A stretch of 64,000 bases of DNA, taken from Carex sylvatica (Eukaryota; Streptophyta; Magnoliopsida; Poales; Cyperaceae). The notes beneath the pieces were generated by a model. That model searched no databases. It was not told the origin of the DNA and saw nothing but the letters and a program-made list of their open reading frames with translations. Below are positions 25,063-36,359 of this stretch, piece by piece. A program made the position numbers and the translations under genes. The stretch covers positions 248,001 through 312,000 of the forward strand of contig CAXKVR010000028.1 in NCBI GenBank assembly GCA_964058845.1. Reading direction: 5' to 3'. Position 1 is the stretch's first letter. The number at the start of each line of letters is the position of its first letter.

Positions 25063-25996
25063 AGGGGTTTGGTTCGGGGTTAAAGAGGGAGAAAGACTCT
25101 CTATGTATATGAATTTGTTTGGGTGGGGGGGTTCAGATTTTATTTGTTTCCTTTGCTTCTACTTCAGATATATTCTGGTAAAAATAGAAGCATTGTGTTA
25201 AGGGAAAGGTAAGTTTGCTTCTAGTCTAACTGGAAAGAAGGGGACTCTTCACCTAAGGCACTTCCAGGAGTGTACCTATTTGTTGGAAGAACAGGGAGTA
25301 GGTTTTAAAAAAACACTAATTATGAGCCCAATCAAGGATATATCATATATACACCTTTTGGGATAATGTTGGTTGGCTTATTAATCCTAGGATACGAGAG
25401 CGTTAGATGCACTTTTCATAATGATTTGATAAGATTGAGATTGGTATGTTGCAACTTAGGAGCTTTACTTGCTTGATTGCCTTTATGTGGGGCCTTTTCT
25501 GAAAAATTATCTGAGCTCAGTTTTTTTTTTTTTTTAATTGTGCGGTTAATCAATCAGTTATTTTAAACAAATCATGTTGACGTGGTAGGTGATATCTATA
25601 TTATATACATGAGGTGAATTCAAATACCTCCATTTATATGGGTATGTCAGAATAACAGTGCTATTCTAAATCAAGTGCATCCAAATAACTATATTTGCTA
25701 TTTTGAACAAGTAGAACAGTGCTATTCTGTTGTTCTAACAAAAAGTAGGAATAACGACTGTTGCAAAGAGTGCATCCAAAGAATTTAAACTTTATTCCAA
25801 AGAGTGCATCCAAACAACATTTTAGCTATACCGAATAGCTTGAGTTAGTACTATTCTCTTACCATACCATTCTTATTTGCTATTCTCAATAGTAGCTATT
25901 CTCGCTATTCTAGAGTGCATCCAAACGCACTAATAGTGTATGCAACGAGCGGTGTTAGTTTGCACTTTGTGAACTTATTTAACAATGGCATGTTTC
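25063..25996. other. WEB upstream region with dispersed GTGCATCCAAA repeats
   Basis: The first few hundred bases should contain the WEB promoter. From about 25590 to 25935 the 12-mer AGTGCATCCAAA recurs near 25667, 25770, 25803 and 25914, between copies of GCTATTCT. This looks like a decayed short transposon or terminal-repeat relic; clean ends were not found. Confidence 0.4.
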
Positions 25997-26998
25997 CTTT
26001 CAAAAATCTATATCTTGTTTGACAAGATTTTGAAACCTATCCAAACTGCAGATTTATTTTTCGGTTTTAGACCAAATAACCGCAGATTTATTTTTCAGTT
26101 TTGGAATTCAGAAACTGGAAAAAAAAATACAGTTTTGGTTTTGGAATTTCAAAACCGAGAATTAATTAAATTTCTGGTTCTAAGCTATTTCAAAAAAGAA
26201 AAAGAAATGTTATAATTTATTTATTTCTTGTATTGAAATATTATAAATATTTTATATATTTCTTTAAAAATAGATGAAATACTATATAATTTGATTTATT
26301 AGAAAGACTATGACAAATAACTCGGATCAACATTTTTCATACTGGATTTTTCACAGCTATAAGAAAAAATTTAATTTTTTTTGTGTGTTATTGGAAAAAA
26401 AATAAGAATATTTTGAATTTGAGTTATTGATCTCGGTTCAAAAGTCACTTCTAGATAAATACAGAAAATATTGTGATTCTTCTATTTTTGAAAAACAAAG
26501 AAAATATCTGACAAGACTAACAAAGATATTAAATAACTTAGAAGTTTTTGTTTTTTTTTTAAATAGAAGGATTACAATATTTTCTGTATTTACCTAGAAG
26601 TATCTTTTGAACCGGGATTAATAACTCAGATTCAAAACATTTTTATTTTTTTCAATAACACAAAAAATATTTTAATTTTTCTTACAGCCATGAAAAATCC
26701 GACCTAAAAAATGTTGATCCAGATTATTTGTCGCAGTCTTTTTAATAAATCAAATTATAGAGTAATCCATCTATTTTCAAAGAAATATATAAAATATTTA
26801 TAATATTTCAATACAAAAAATAAATAAATTATAATATTTTCTGTTTTAAAAAAAATTAGAATGAGATTTTTTTTTTCCGATTTCGGAATGCCTAGAACCG
26901 GAAACTTTTTTTATGGAAAGTTTGTATGAAATCGGAAATTTAATCACTGGTTTTGACAGATTTCAAAATTTATCTGCATGAGGTATATATTTTGAAAT
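25997..26998. repeat. Foldback (long inverted repeat), about 1.0 kb
   Basis: The two halves are reverse complements. TTATAATTTATTTATTTCTT near 26209 pairs with its complement near 26820, and GGATCAACATTTTT near 26324 pairs with the segment near 26710. Pairing weakens outward through TTCTGGTTCTAAG/TTCCGGTTCTAGG to about 25997 and 26998. The loop is near 26500-26550. The element has no coding capacity, and a target duplication could not be fixed. Confidence 0.7.
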
Positions 26999-27282
26999 TA
27001 TTTATTAATTTTGGATATTAATAAAAATTTCGGCCAATTTCTTCTTTAAAAGTGGGTGGAGTTTCTAGATTTTCATTGCACATCTAGAGAATTGTTAGAG
27101 AGAGAGTTTTGTAACAACTAGTTTCACATGGCTTTTTTCTGTAACATTTACTTTATAACCTTCTGTTTATCGAGTGCCACTAAATGCTAATGGGTCAGAT
27201 TCAGCACTGAACTGGGGGTTGCGGTTCGTTTCCAGCAACAACTGTTACAACTTTTTCTTTTCTTTTTTATGAAAAACCCTTA

Positions 27283-27597
27283 GGTCATGTTTGGCTGTGG
27301 AGCAAGTGGTGGAGTAAATCCTCTACTCCATTTTTAAGGAGTCAAATGAGGAATAAATTTGGAGTAAGATGGAGTAACATCTGAGTTAATCCAGATTAAA
27401 TTACTCTATTTTTTTAGGTGGAGTAGCTTCGCTTGTGAATTATGTAGTTAGAGTAACATCATATTATAATTTTTTCTCTCTTCATAAGCTTACTCTATCA
27501 AACTCCAACCAAACATAATTATTTTAATTTATCTTAACTTTGAGTAAGAAATTTAATCTAAATTAACCTTACTCCCCAACCAAACATGGGTCCAGAT
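27283..27597. repeat. Possible MITE with CATGTTTGG ends
   Basis: TCATGTTTGGCTGTGGAGCAAG at the left pairs with CTTACTCCCCAACCAAACATGG at the right. Several GGAGTAA/TTACTCC blocks lie between. No target duplication was found, so this is a repeat-like unit of uncertain class. The short stretch between the 26998 foldback and this unit shows nothing else. Confidence 0.4.
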
Positions 27598-27604
27598 CTC
27601 CTAA

Positions 27605-27776
27605 AGTAACCCAATCTTTGGGTTTTGAATCGAGACCGTCCAATTCGAATCTGTCGCTCGAGATTGCTTCATGATTGAATTCATCTATCGTAATGTCTGC
27701 GCTCCACTTCGAATAAATTATGACGGATTCAAATTATACGGTCCCAATTTATAACCCAAAGATTGAGTTACCTCAA
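27605..27776. repeat. Imperfect hairpin, about 170 bp
   Basis: GTAACCCAATCTTTGGGTT on the left pairs with AACCCAAAGATTGAGTTAC on the right. Inner blocks (GAGACCGTCCAATTCGAATC against the complement of GATTCAAATTATACGGTCCC) also pair. It sits directly beside the giant hairpin and has no coding content. Confidence 0.5.
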
Positions 27777-27801
27777 TGAATCTGAACTCACCAAACATAC
27801 C

Positions 27802-29592
27802 CCAAAATTTTTATAAATACCTAAAAGCAAAATGAAATTACGAAATCTATTTAATTTTTGAAAGAATCTCAGAAATACCCAATCCAATTACTAAACAACT
27901 GGATTTTCAATTACTTTTCGCTCACTCAATTTCCAGAGCGAAAAATGTCCGGTTACTTCGCTGAAATATTGGGAATATCCGGTTACTCAGTAACCGGACC
28001 AGATTTATATGGTAAATTATAAAGTTAGCTGCGAGTTCATGATGGCATAACAGCTGTATAAATAATATATTCCGAGTCAAGTAACTTTTGAAGTTTGTCT
28101 TGACAAGAGCCTGAGAATGAAGCAACTTTTTGGATCTTTTGTTGCTCTAGCAATGTTATCTATACGAGGTTGTCCAAAACCATGTACAATATCCAAACTT
28201 AGTACAATAACATTTTGGCACGAGGAATTTGGAGTAAATAAATCTCAGTTTTTTTTTCTAAATATCAGGTATAGCTTTTGAGACATTGTATTTTTCAATA
28301 AATTAATATTAAAATTATATATATGATATAGCTGTTATGTCTAGATAAGAAATGTTAAATTTAAAGGTTTTAATTAAGACCCATTTATAATTACTAATTA
28401 TCTGACTTTCAAGTAACCTATTTCGAACTGATTCCGAGCCATCATGAACTCGCATTTATACAGCTATTTTGACTGATTCCGAGTCAAAATAGAACAGAAA
28501 TTCGATTTTTTTTGACACAAGTTTGTTTTGCGTAAAAATTATATAGGAAAAAAATATTTAAAAGTTAATAAACATGTGAAGATGTAAAAGATATATTTAT
28601 TATGTAGTACAATAATCTACTTGTAATCTACTTGTAAAAGATTTATAAATGTTTATCTTAGTGACCAAGTCAAATATTCATATAAATGTTTATATGCTTG
28701 AAAGTTTATATTATATTTTATAAGTGGATTACAAGTAGATTATTGTACTACATAATTAATATATCTTTTACATCTTCACAGCAAATGTTTATTAACTTTT
28801 AAATATTTTTTTTCTATATAATTTTTACGCAAAACAAACTTGTGTCAAAAATTTTTTAATTTCTGTTCTATTTTGACTTGGAGTAGGTTACTTGACTCGG
28901 AATCAGTCAAAACAGTTGTATAAATGCAAGTTCATGATGACTCAAAATCAGTTCGAAATAGATTACTTAAAAGTCAGATAATTAGTAATTATAAATGGGT
29001 CTTAATTAAAACCTTTAAATTTAACATTTCTTATCTATACATAACAGCTATATCATATATATAATTTTAATATTCATTGAAAAATTCAATGTCTCAAAAG
29101 CTATACCTGATATTTAAAAAAAAAGACTGAGATTTATTTTCTCCAAATTCCTTGTACCAAAATGTTAGGGTACGTTTAGATGCACTTGTACTAAGTTTGG
29201 GTATTGTACATGGTTTAGGACAACCTTGTATAGATAACATTGCTAGAGCTACAAAAGATCCAAAAAGTTGCTTGATTCTCAGGATCTTGTCAAGAAAAAC
29301 TTCAAAAGTTACTTGACCCGAAATATATTATTTATACAGCTGTTATGCCATCATGAACTCGCAACTAATTTTACCATATAAATCTGGTCCTGTTACTGAG
29401 TAACCAGATATTTCCAATATTTTCGGTTACCAAGTAATTGGACATTTTTTCTATTTCCAAGAATTGGGTGATCGGGAAGTAATTGAAAATTCGGTTATTT
29501 AGTAATGAGATAGGGTATTTTTCGAGATTATTTTAAAAATTGAATAGATTTTGTAATTTTATTTTGTTTTTGAATATTTATAAAAATTTGGG
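27802..29592. mobile_element. Giant foldback element with 9-bp target duplication (Mutator-like)
   Basis: The perfect direct repeat AAACATACC lies at 27793-27801 and 29593-29601. Between them the sequence is one long hairpin. The left end CCAAAATTTTTATAAATA pairs with the right end (read inward CCCAAATTTTTATAAATA), and pairing continues through GTAGTACAATAATCTACTTG near 28602 and its complement near 28735. Arms are about 840-860 bp with a loop of roughly 80 bp. There are substitutions and small indels between the arms, e.g. extra bases near 29170 in the right arm. No protein is encoded. Target size and near-total terminal repeats fit a Mutator-type foldback; a transcript would fold into long double-stranded RNA. 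Confidence 0.85.
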
Positions 29593-29601
29593 AAACATAC
29601 C

Positions 29602-29967
29602 TCAAGCCGTTACCCGTTAGGCGCAGCGGTTACAGCTTACAACAAAGAAACCGCGTGCTCTCCTCAGACTCCTCGTGGCGTGGTTCTGTTGAGCGATGTT
29701 TGTTGCCAAAGGTGTAGAACGGGTACTTCCAAATTGTCCGAGGACCTCTGTAGCTACACCGTATTCCATCTTTTGACCTGCCATACAAAACCATGTTCAA
29801 CCCAACGCTTGATACTGTGGTGGACCCGCAAAGGCAGGGATCCGACAAACAGAATAGAGACACGTGTCATATCCGTATGTAGTTTCTCTGTTTCTAGTTT
29901 TGAGTGGCTTCCCGTGTTGCTGAAGCTCCATTTTGTTGTTGTCAAATATCATAGTTTGATTTAGATC
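29602..29967. other. Spacer, nothing firm
   Basis: This stretch is less AT-rich than its surroundings. A GTTAGGCGCAGCGGTTACAG segment has a weak tRNA A-box look, but no convincing B box, tail or target duplication was found. Short overlapping open frames on both strands are not supported by any motif. Confidence 0.3.
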
Positions 29968-30936
29968 TTAATTTCTCATGTACCCTCAAAGAGTTCTTTA
30001 ATTTCTTATTTACCTCTAAACACTTCAATATATTTAATTTGTCCCTTTACTCTTAAAAGTCTTTCATTTTTACCCTTTGAGTTAATTATCCATTGTCAAA
30101 ATTTATTTTTTTCAATTATACCCTTGTGTGGTCCCTCTAATCAAGCACTTATTTTATTGTTGAGAAATAATCAGTATAGTTGATATCATTCTCTAATGAA
30201 TAGAAAGGACTTAAAAGAGAATGTTGGTATATTATGAAATTATAACTCATATACGCTTTTATCCCCAAAAAGAAAGGGATGACCTTTCTTTCATTCTTGT
30301 GGTGCTATTTATATTAATCATTTGAAATGAGTATCTTGGATAGCATGCAATGTCCCTCAAATTAGCAAATTTAATGAGAAGAACAAAAAGAAGGTACAGT
30401 GAGTAGACTTACCAGTAGACTCACCATGCAGCTCTAGAGATAGAAATGAATCTCAATCAAGACTACTTTCAAATGGCATAGCAAAATTCGCTTTCAAATT
30501 TATTTACATTTAGTTCCAGTTTGTAGGTTCTATTTTTAATTAAAGTATGTAGGTTTTTATCTTTCCATATTATATTTCTATTTGTTTTCTTCTATTCTGG
30601 TATTGTAGGAAATGAGCTTGTATTCTGGTATTGTAGGAAATGAGCAAGGAATATATAATGTCAGTCGGTCTTCTTTGAAGATCGAGATATCTTGCCTCTA
30701 TGACTCCACTTCACCTTTTTGTTTATCAATAGAAAGTGTGGCACTTAGCCCACCATTCATAGATGTAATAAATAAGAGAGAGATCAATCCTGCATTATAG
30801 AAGTCAGATAGATGGTTAGAGCCATTGCCACTCTAAATCGGTATTTTGTTTTGAGCCTCCCGTTGCTCAATAAGATGAAGAGACAAGTTGGTGTAGTTCA
30901 AATCTATCAATAATAAAATAAGTGCTTGATTAGAGG

Positions 30937-33449
30937 TGTCACACCCCGCGGCCCCATGAGGCGCGACAGGTGCTTCCTGCCGTAGACATACGGTTGCCCG
31001 TATGCCTACAAGGCAATTACGATATAATAGAAAGTAAAACACAACCAAACAAAACAAACAAATAACTAAGAAAAACAGTTCACAAATCCCAACTGGTCAG
31101 GTAATATCATACAAAACCCGTATCTCGATGGATACGCATCACAAAATGACATAGAGAATACATATATATATACAATCAAAACATAAATATATACATGTCT
31201 CTAGTCACAATACCAGACAAGCTAAGCAGCGGTGAAACCAGGCCTACCGACCTTGTGTCTCTCTCGGATCCGCCGAACCGGAACCTGAAAAATTAACCCA
31301 AAAGAGGGGGTGAGAATTGAATTCTCAGTGCGATAAATTGCCACAAATCGTTCCTGGACTTGCAATCACAGATTATATTCAAAAATAAAACACAAATAAA
31401 GCTCAGATCAGTTTATAATCATATATAAACATAAATGCACAAACCCGACAACATTTATCCAAATGAAATCACAATTCAGGAATTGCCAAGATGAAATTCA
31501 AGCACACAATATTTGGTTTAACTCGATTTCATAATATCTGGTAGTAACTACAGATGTTCCACCAAACTGTACCCCAATTCGTTCCCACTCATCTGTAGGG
31601 TTACAGACACCTACAGACGGCTGCGCCAGGTAAAACCTTTTCTCATGACACTCATCTGTAGTTACAGGCTTAACTGTTTAATTAAAAGTCTGGTTCCAAT
31701 TCATATCCGGAAAATCCATATAAATCCAATTGACCATCCAAACGCATTACCCCCTGGGTAATGCCTCCGATACACAGTCACCCATAACCAAAATCATAAT
31801 ACAAAGTCACTTACCCCTCGTCCCAACCGGTACTGGGAACTGCCGAGGGCCAGACGATCTAAAGCTTTAGAACACTGGGCGTCAATAGTCCATGCATAGA
31901 CTTTGACAAATCCGGATTCACCCCCTGGGCGACGTCATCACGGTGGATGACAATAATACCATATCCACCAACCGATAGTGATATAAAGCACGGTGACTTT
32001 AATTCCAAAATAAGATCATTCAGATCAACACAAATAATAACCATACCAGCATGCAAATCAATCAGATAAAACAAATCGAGTTTCACTTTATTTGGGCAAT
32101 GCAATGCATATGAATCGAAACACAGTTTAATTTCTGAATATAAAATATCAGACAAGTCCAGAAACCCAGCACCTGAGTAATAGCGCGCTCGACTAAGGCT
32201 CAGGCGTCTCGAACGACCCAGAAATCCTTTGCCTCGTATGATTACCACCTATTTTACACGTTAAATTCGATTAAAGCGTTTGATTAATATCCGATAGGTT
32301 ATCACGAGTTAATTCAAGTTAAACACGGTCTAGGGTTGGTATTCGGGTCTTATTTATATAGGTTCATACTTAAGTTCAAGGAAATTAGGGTTTAAATAGA
32401 CACAAGGATCAAGTAGGGCATTCTGCATTTTGTATTACAGCCCGAGGCCATTTTGCTGCGGCCCGCAAAGCTCCCAGCTGAGCACCCGAATTCTTTTCCT
32501 CACCTCTTGCGGCCCGAAGTCATGATCCTTACGGCCCGCAACCAAATGACACCCGAAAAGTCCGAGAGCACTTCGGGAGACCTGCTTGGCTTGCGGCCCG
32601 CAACAATGTTCCTACGGCCCGCAACCCTCACTGCTCAACACATTCCAAATTTGGTTAAGTACCTTTTTTCCTTGCGGCCCGTAGGGTAAGTTATTGCGGC
32701 CCGCAACATTACACAAAATTTAGGTTTTCGGTTCTTTTCGATCGGGATTCGATCGGTTAACATATATTGTTACGGTTATCAAATTCAAGGGTATCTACAT
32801 AGCTAGAATCATCGATAATTAACACCATTACCAAATCCTAATTCGAATTCCAAATTCAATTGGTAGGTTTAACCAAATAACAAGAATCGAATGTTTTACG
32901 AAGTTATAACTCGATTAATTTCCGAATTTCACACACAAAATACCAAAATTCATTTCCATTACGACCCAACCCCAAAATCCTGGTTCAATTCCAAATTCCA
33001 CAAGCAAATCAATCCGATTATCGAGTTATAACGTTTCAAATCAAATTCGAATTCGAATTTCACCAAAAATATAACAAATCAATAGAATTAGGGTTTCCAA
33101 GAAATTGCAAGGGAGAAAGATATACCAAATTGAAGCTTCAGAATCGATCAAGGATCGTTAATTCCGCTCGAATCTTGATTTTCCGACAAGTTCGATCAGT
33201 TTCCGCACTCGATTTCTCTCTCTCTCTCTCTTTCCCTTTTTGGTTCGGCCAACCCTAACCCTCACGGTTTTATTTCAATTATTTTCACCGAAATATGAAA
33301 GAAGAAGAAAGGTATTCTAATTAATAATTGGAATTTTGCAAAATAACCCTCCAACTTTTAGTTATTAACAACTTAAAATTTTTTTTTTTTTACAAATAGG
33401 CCCTTATGTAAATATTTTATTTATTATATATAAAATTCATAATGTCACA
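30937..33449 (+). mobile_element. Solo LTR, about 2.5 kb
   Basis: The segment begins TGTCACACCCCG and ends ATGTCACA, the TG..CA ends of a long terminal repeat. It is flanked by the 5-bp direct repeat AGAGG (30932-30936 and 33450-33454). No gag or pol frame lies inside, so this is a solo LTR left by recombination. Its length and the TGTCACACC start are common among plant Ty3/gypsy elements; that family assignment is inferred. It carries a cluster of GCGGCCCGCAA-like motifs. Orientation is taken from the start sequence and is less certain than the borders. Confidence 0.8.
32445..32708. repeat. Cluster of GCGGCCCGCAA-like motifs inside the solo LTR
   Basis: (T)GCGGCCCGCAA, ACGGCCCGCAA or TGCGGCCCG recur about eight times in 260 bp. 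They form GC islands in AT-rich DNA, and the GCGGCCCGC core is nearly palindromic. Binding sites or a CpG-rich promoter-like block of the retrotransposon are possible; nothing in the sequence decides. Confidence 0.7.
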
Positions 33450-33630
33450 AGAGGGACCACACAAGGATATAAATGGAAAAAATAAATTTTAACAATGGAT
33501 AATTAATTAACTCAAAGGGTAAAAAGGAAAGACTTTTAAGAGTGAAGGGATAAATTAGATATATTGAAGTCTTTAGAGATAAATAAGAAATTAAAGAACT
33601 CTTCGAGGATAAATGAGAAATTAACACTGC

Positions 33631-34958
33631 TCCCTGCTGCTTTTAAAAATATTCCAATTTTTTTCCTGCATCTTCCACCCTTTTACTTTTAATCGGATAG
33701 CACACAATTTTGCTTTATAATACAACTCTATACTATTCTTCTTGGAAACAATGAGGCCACATTTTGTAAAATAATGTCGGCTATACGAGCTGCGTTAGCC
33801 AAACTTTGAATTTAAAAAAATATAACACTATAATTTATATTTCATAAATTCAACAATATTATGTTTTATTTGTGAATATGTATTAAAAAATTTAACACTA
33901 CCCACCTAATCATGTTAATATATTAAAACTGAGATAAATTGCCATTATTCAAGAAAGTTGGAGACAGCAAATAAAAAGTTCGTTATGTTGTACATTCTAT
34001 TGACAACACTTGACATAAATGCTTTATCACTCATATATAATAACCTTAATCAGAAGCCAAATTTAGTATATAAACAAAGCAGCTCTCTTGTCATGATAGA
34101 AAAGACACTGCCACTTGTCAAAGTTAGAGGACAAAATTGAGGTTGATTGTGGAGCCCATACAACCTAAATCTTTTTTTAGATGAAAAACCAGATCTTCTG
34201 TAACTCTCCTCTGTGACCATTTGTGTCGTTAAAATAGAGACCTCCGTTTTTTTTTTCAAGTTTTTTGCAAGTTGAGCTTGTAGCTCGTAGTTTGTTTGTG
34301 TTTAACTTTAATTTACCTTAAGTTTAACTCGATTGATAAATTAAGTTCAATAGCATCTAAATTGACTCAGTTAAACTTGAATTGAATGTATTTTGATTCT
34401 TCGATATATGTTTACTATTGCGTTGTTCAATATCAACTACCTAGTTATGTAATTATATCATACTTGTTTGTATAGATTTAAGTACTATTTTTTTTAATAT
34501 TTTATCATAAAAACACTAAAACTTAAAATTCAGAAAAATTACTTAAAAATATAACGAGTGGTTCAAGTTTTTTCTTTAGAAAAAGATGCTTAAACAAATT
34601 CAGCATATAAAAAAAATGAGTTTTTATAAAGATTAAGTTATACTTGAATCTAAATTATTTTGAATTCAAGAATTCAAAATAATGGAAATACTTTTAACCG
34701 TATTGATCTCAACTCGACTAATAACTAATAACTGAATCAAACTAGAATTAGAATAAATTCAACTAGTCAGCTTTTTTGCAACAATAATTAGCTTTTTACT
34801 TTTCTTATCCCTTAAGACCCTTAGCTTTTAAATTTAACTGTCTCCCGATTGTATAAAGAGTGTGGAGGAGATCATACGATTAATTAGGACTTTGTAAATA
34901 AACTTTTTTATTATCAATATATTTGTTGGTAGTTGCTAACCATAAAAAAAGCCATACA
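33631..34958. other. AT-rich spacer
   Basis: No gene or clear repeat is seen. Short chance frames near 33958 and 34050 lack any recognisable motif. Confidence 0.4.
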
Positions 34959-35348
34959 GAGTTTGGCTAGTGTAACATCAGTGTCATTTCAACCTATATA
35001 ACACCAACTCTAAAACCTATCAAATTGACTTCAAACGGTAAATCCAAATCGTTCAAACCAATTTACATTATGTGTGATGCGTTTACAGACAAATTTTTTA
35101 TATTTTCAAGTTATTTTAGTATCAAATCAAGTGGTAAAATATTGAAAAATTAATGTATTAAAATTAACTTAAAAAGTCACATATTTGACCGCTTGACCTA
35201 ATACTAAATAAATTTTGCATGTAAACACACAATTAATGATGTAGATCGGTTTGAACGGTTTGAATTTACTGTTTGAAGTCGATTTGATAGGTTTTAGAGT
35301 TGGTGTTATATAGATTGAAATGACACTGATGTTATATTAGCCAAACTC
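34959..35348. mobile_element. Mutator-type MITE, copy 2
   Basis: A 390-bp palindromic element: GAGTTTGGCTAGTGTAACAT on the left pairs with the right end (read inward GAGTTTGGCTAATATAACAT). Its sequence closely matches the element at 62756-63154 across the whole length. The flanking 9-mers AGCCATACA and CTCTATACA agree at six of nine positions, so the target duplication has decayed or been mis-set. Confidence 0.8.
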
Positions 35349-35972
35349 CTCTATACAAGTTAAGATGTATGGACCCACGTGAAATTCTTTTTTTCTTTTA
35401 CAGATTTGATACATGAATTTTTTGTAGTAACATGCCACAGAAAACCTGAAATACTGGCTGATTAGCGATTACATTCTAAATTTCTAATACTACCACTAAT
35501 ATATAGCCATCCATCACTTTTGGTTTAGTTGGTATCACCACCCAACGGCCACTCCAACAAGTGCTGGGGCCCAGTTATCACGTAATATCTACAAATTTCT
35601 CCAGTTCATGTTTGCACTGGAAATATCCTCAACATCATATATGGGTTGTAAAACTAAATCCTGTGCAGATGTAATGAAATGGACATCTACAGTTTTATAA
35701 AAATGGTGAGATATGAAGTGTATCACCGGTTGGAAATTCTGTATTGCCCGCCGGTAGATTAGATTTTTCCTACCTACTGATAAAGAGGTATCTTTTTCAC
35801 AACAATCCCTGATTTATTTATTTGTTTCTTTATTTTTTGATACATCCCTTCATTTTAGTTTATTTCTTGCCAAAATTAAAATTTTAATTATATCGTTCTA
35901 CCAGACGCATTACCACTAAATCATCATCAAGCTCTACTGTCATCATTTTATAGAGAGGGAGGGAGAGAGGTC
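35349..35972 (+). promoter_or_regulatory. Upstream region of the small gene at 35973
   Basis: The interval lies between the MITE and the start codon. A purine-rich GAGAGGGAGGGAGAGAGG tract directly precedes the ATG, as in many plant 5' leaders. A convincing TATA box could not be singled out in this AT-rich DNA. Confidence 0.35.
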
Positions 35973-36359
35973 ATGGAAGAGCTTAGTTTTCCTATAATTG
36001 CACCAAATCAAGATCCCCCCTTTCAACACTTTGCCTCCTCTCCTCTGTGGTTTTTCTCACCAAGTCACAATAAGAGCCAGAGAAACATACTCATGAGAAC
36101 TCAACGAGATGTCGAGATAAAGAAACCGGATGAAGATAAGATGGATATGCTATGGGAAGATTTTAACGAGGACGGTATTACCGCTGTGAAATGCGATTTA
36201 GATAAAAAGTTGGGGTTTTCAAATGAATTTGACGTGACGAAAGACGGTCGAATTGTGAGCCGGAAAAGGATTGGCATGGTGGTTATGCTTAAGGTGTTGA
36301 AGAGATATTTCAATGACAAGATGAATAAAAATAAAGAAAAGGTAAGAAGGATTCTGTAA
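35973..36359 (+). CDS. Small plant protein of unknown function (128 aa)
   Basis: A single-exon frame of 128 residues. It is supported by a GA-rich leader directly before the ATG, by non-repetitive charged composition, and by a KPDEDKMDMLWEDFNED block near residues 51-67. Similar acidic MDMLWEDFNEE blocks occur in small plant proteins of unknown role. The C-terminal half is basic (SRKRIGMVVMLKVLKRYFND), suggesting an amphipathic helix. No signal peptide, membrane segment or known catalytic motif is visible. No function is proposed. A chance frame cannot be wholly excluded, but the composition argues for a real gene. Confidence 0.65.
   Translation: MEELSFPIIAPNQDPPFQHFASSPLWFFSPSHNKSQRNILMRTQRDVEIKKPDEDKMDMLWEDFNEDGITAVKCDLDKKLGFSNEFDVTKDGRIVSRKRIGMVVMLKVLKRYFNDKMNKNKEKVRRIL

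Larger units (their letters stand above)
29968..33630. mobile_element. Terminal-inverted-repeat element split by an LTR insertion
   Basis: The left terminal repeat (about 29968-30162) starts TTAATTTCTCATGTACCCTC and pairs with the right end (read inward TTAATTTCTCATTTATCCTC). The match runs for about 190 bp through CCTTGTGTGGTCCCTCTAAT. The inner part of the right repeat lies at about 30900-30936 and continues at 33450, because a 2.5-kb LTR has been inserted into it. Without the LTR the element is about 1.15 kb and non-coding. A 27-bp tandem duplication (GTATTCTGGTATTGTAGGAA repeated) lies near 30592-30645. No target duplication was recognised, so the superfamily is open. Confidence 0.7.

Noticed and set aside
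24725..25201. Plus-strand frame opposite the WEB gene, 158 codons
   Set aside because: It lies over the Ser/Pro-rich part of the WEB protein; Gly/Asp-rich text is what the complement of such codons gives.
29605..29700. Possible tRNA gene or SINE head
   Set aside because: Only an A-box-like GGCGCAGCGGTTA is present. No B box at the right spacing, no cloverleaf, no tail or target duplication.
29630..29964. Overlapping short frames on both strands
   Set aside because: They cover the same bases in three frames without any family resemblance; a slightly higher GC content explains them.
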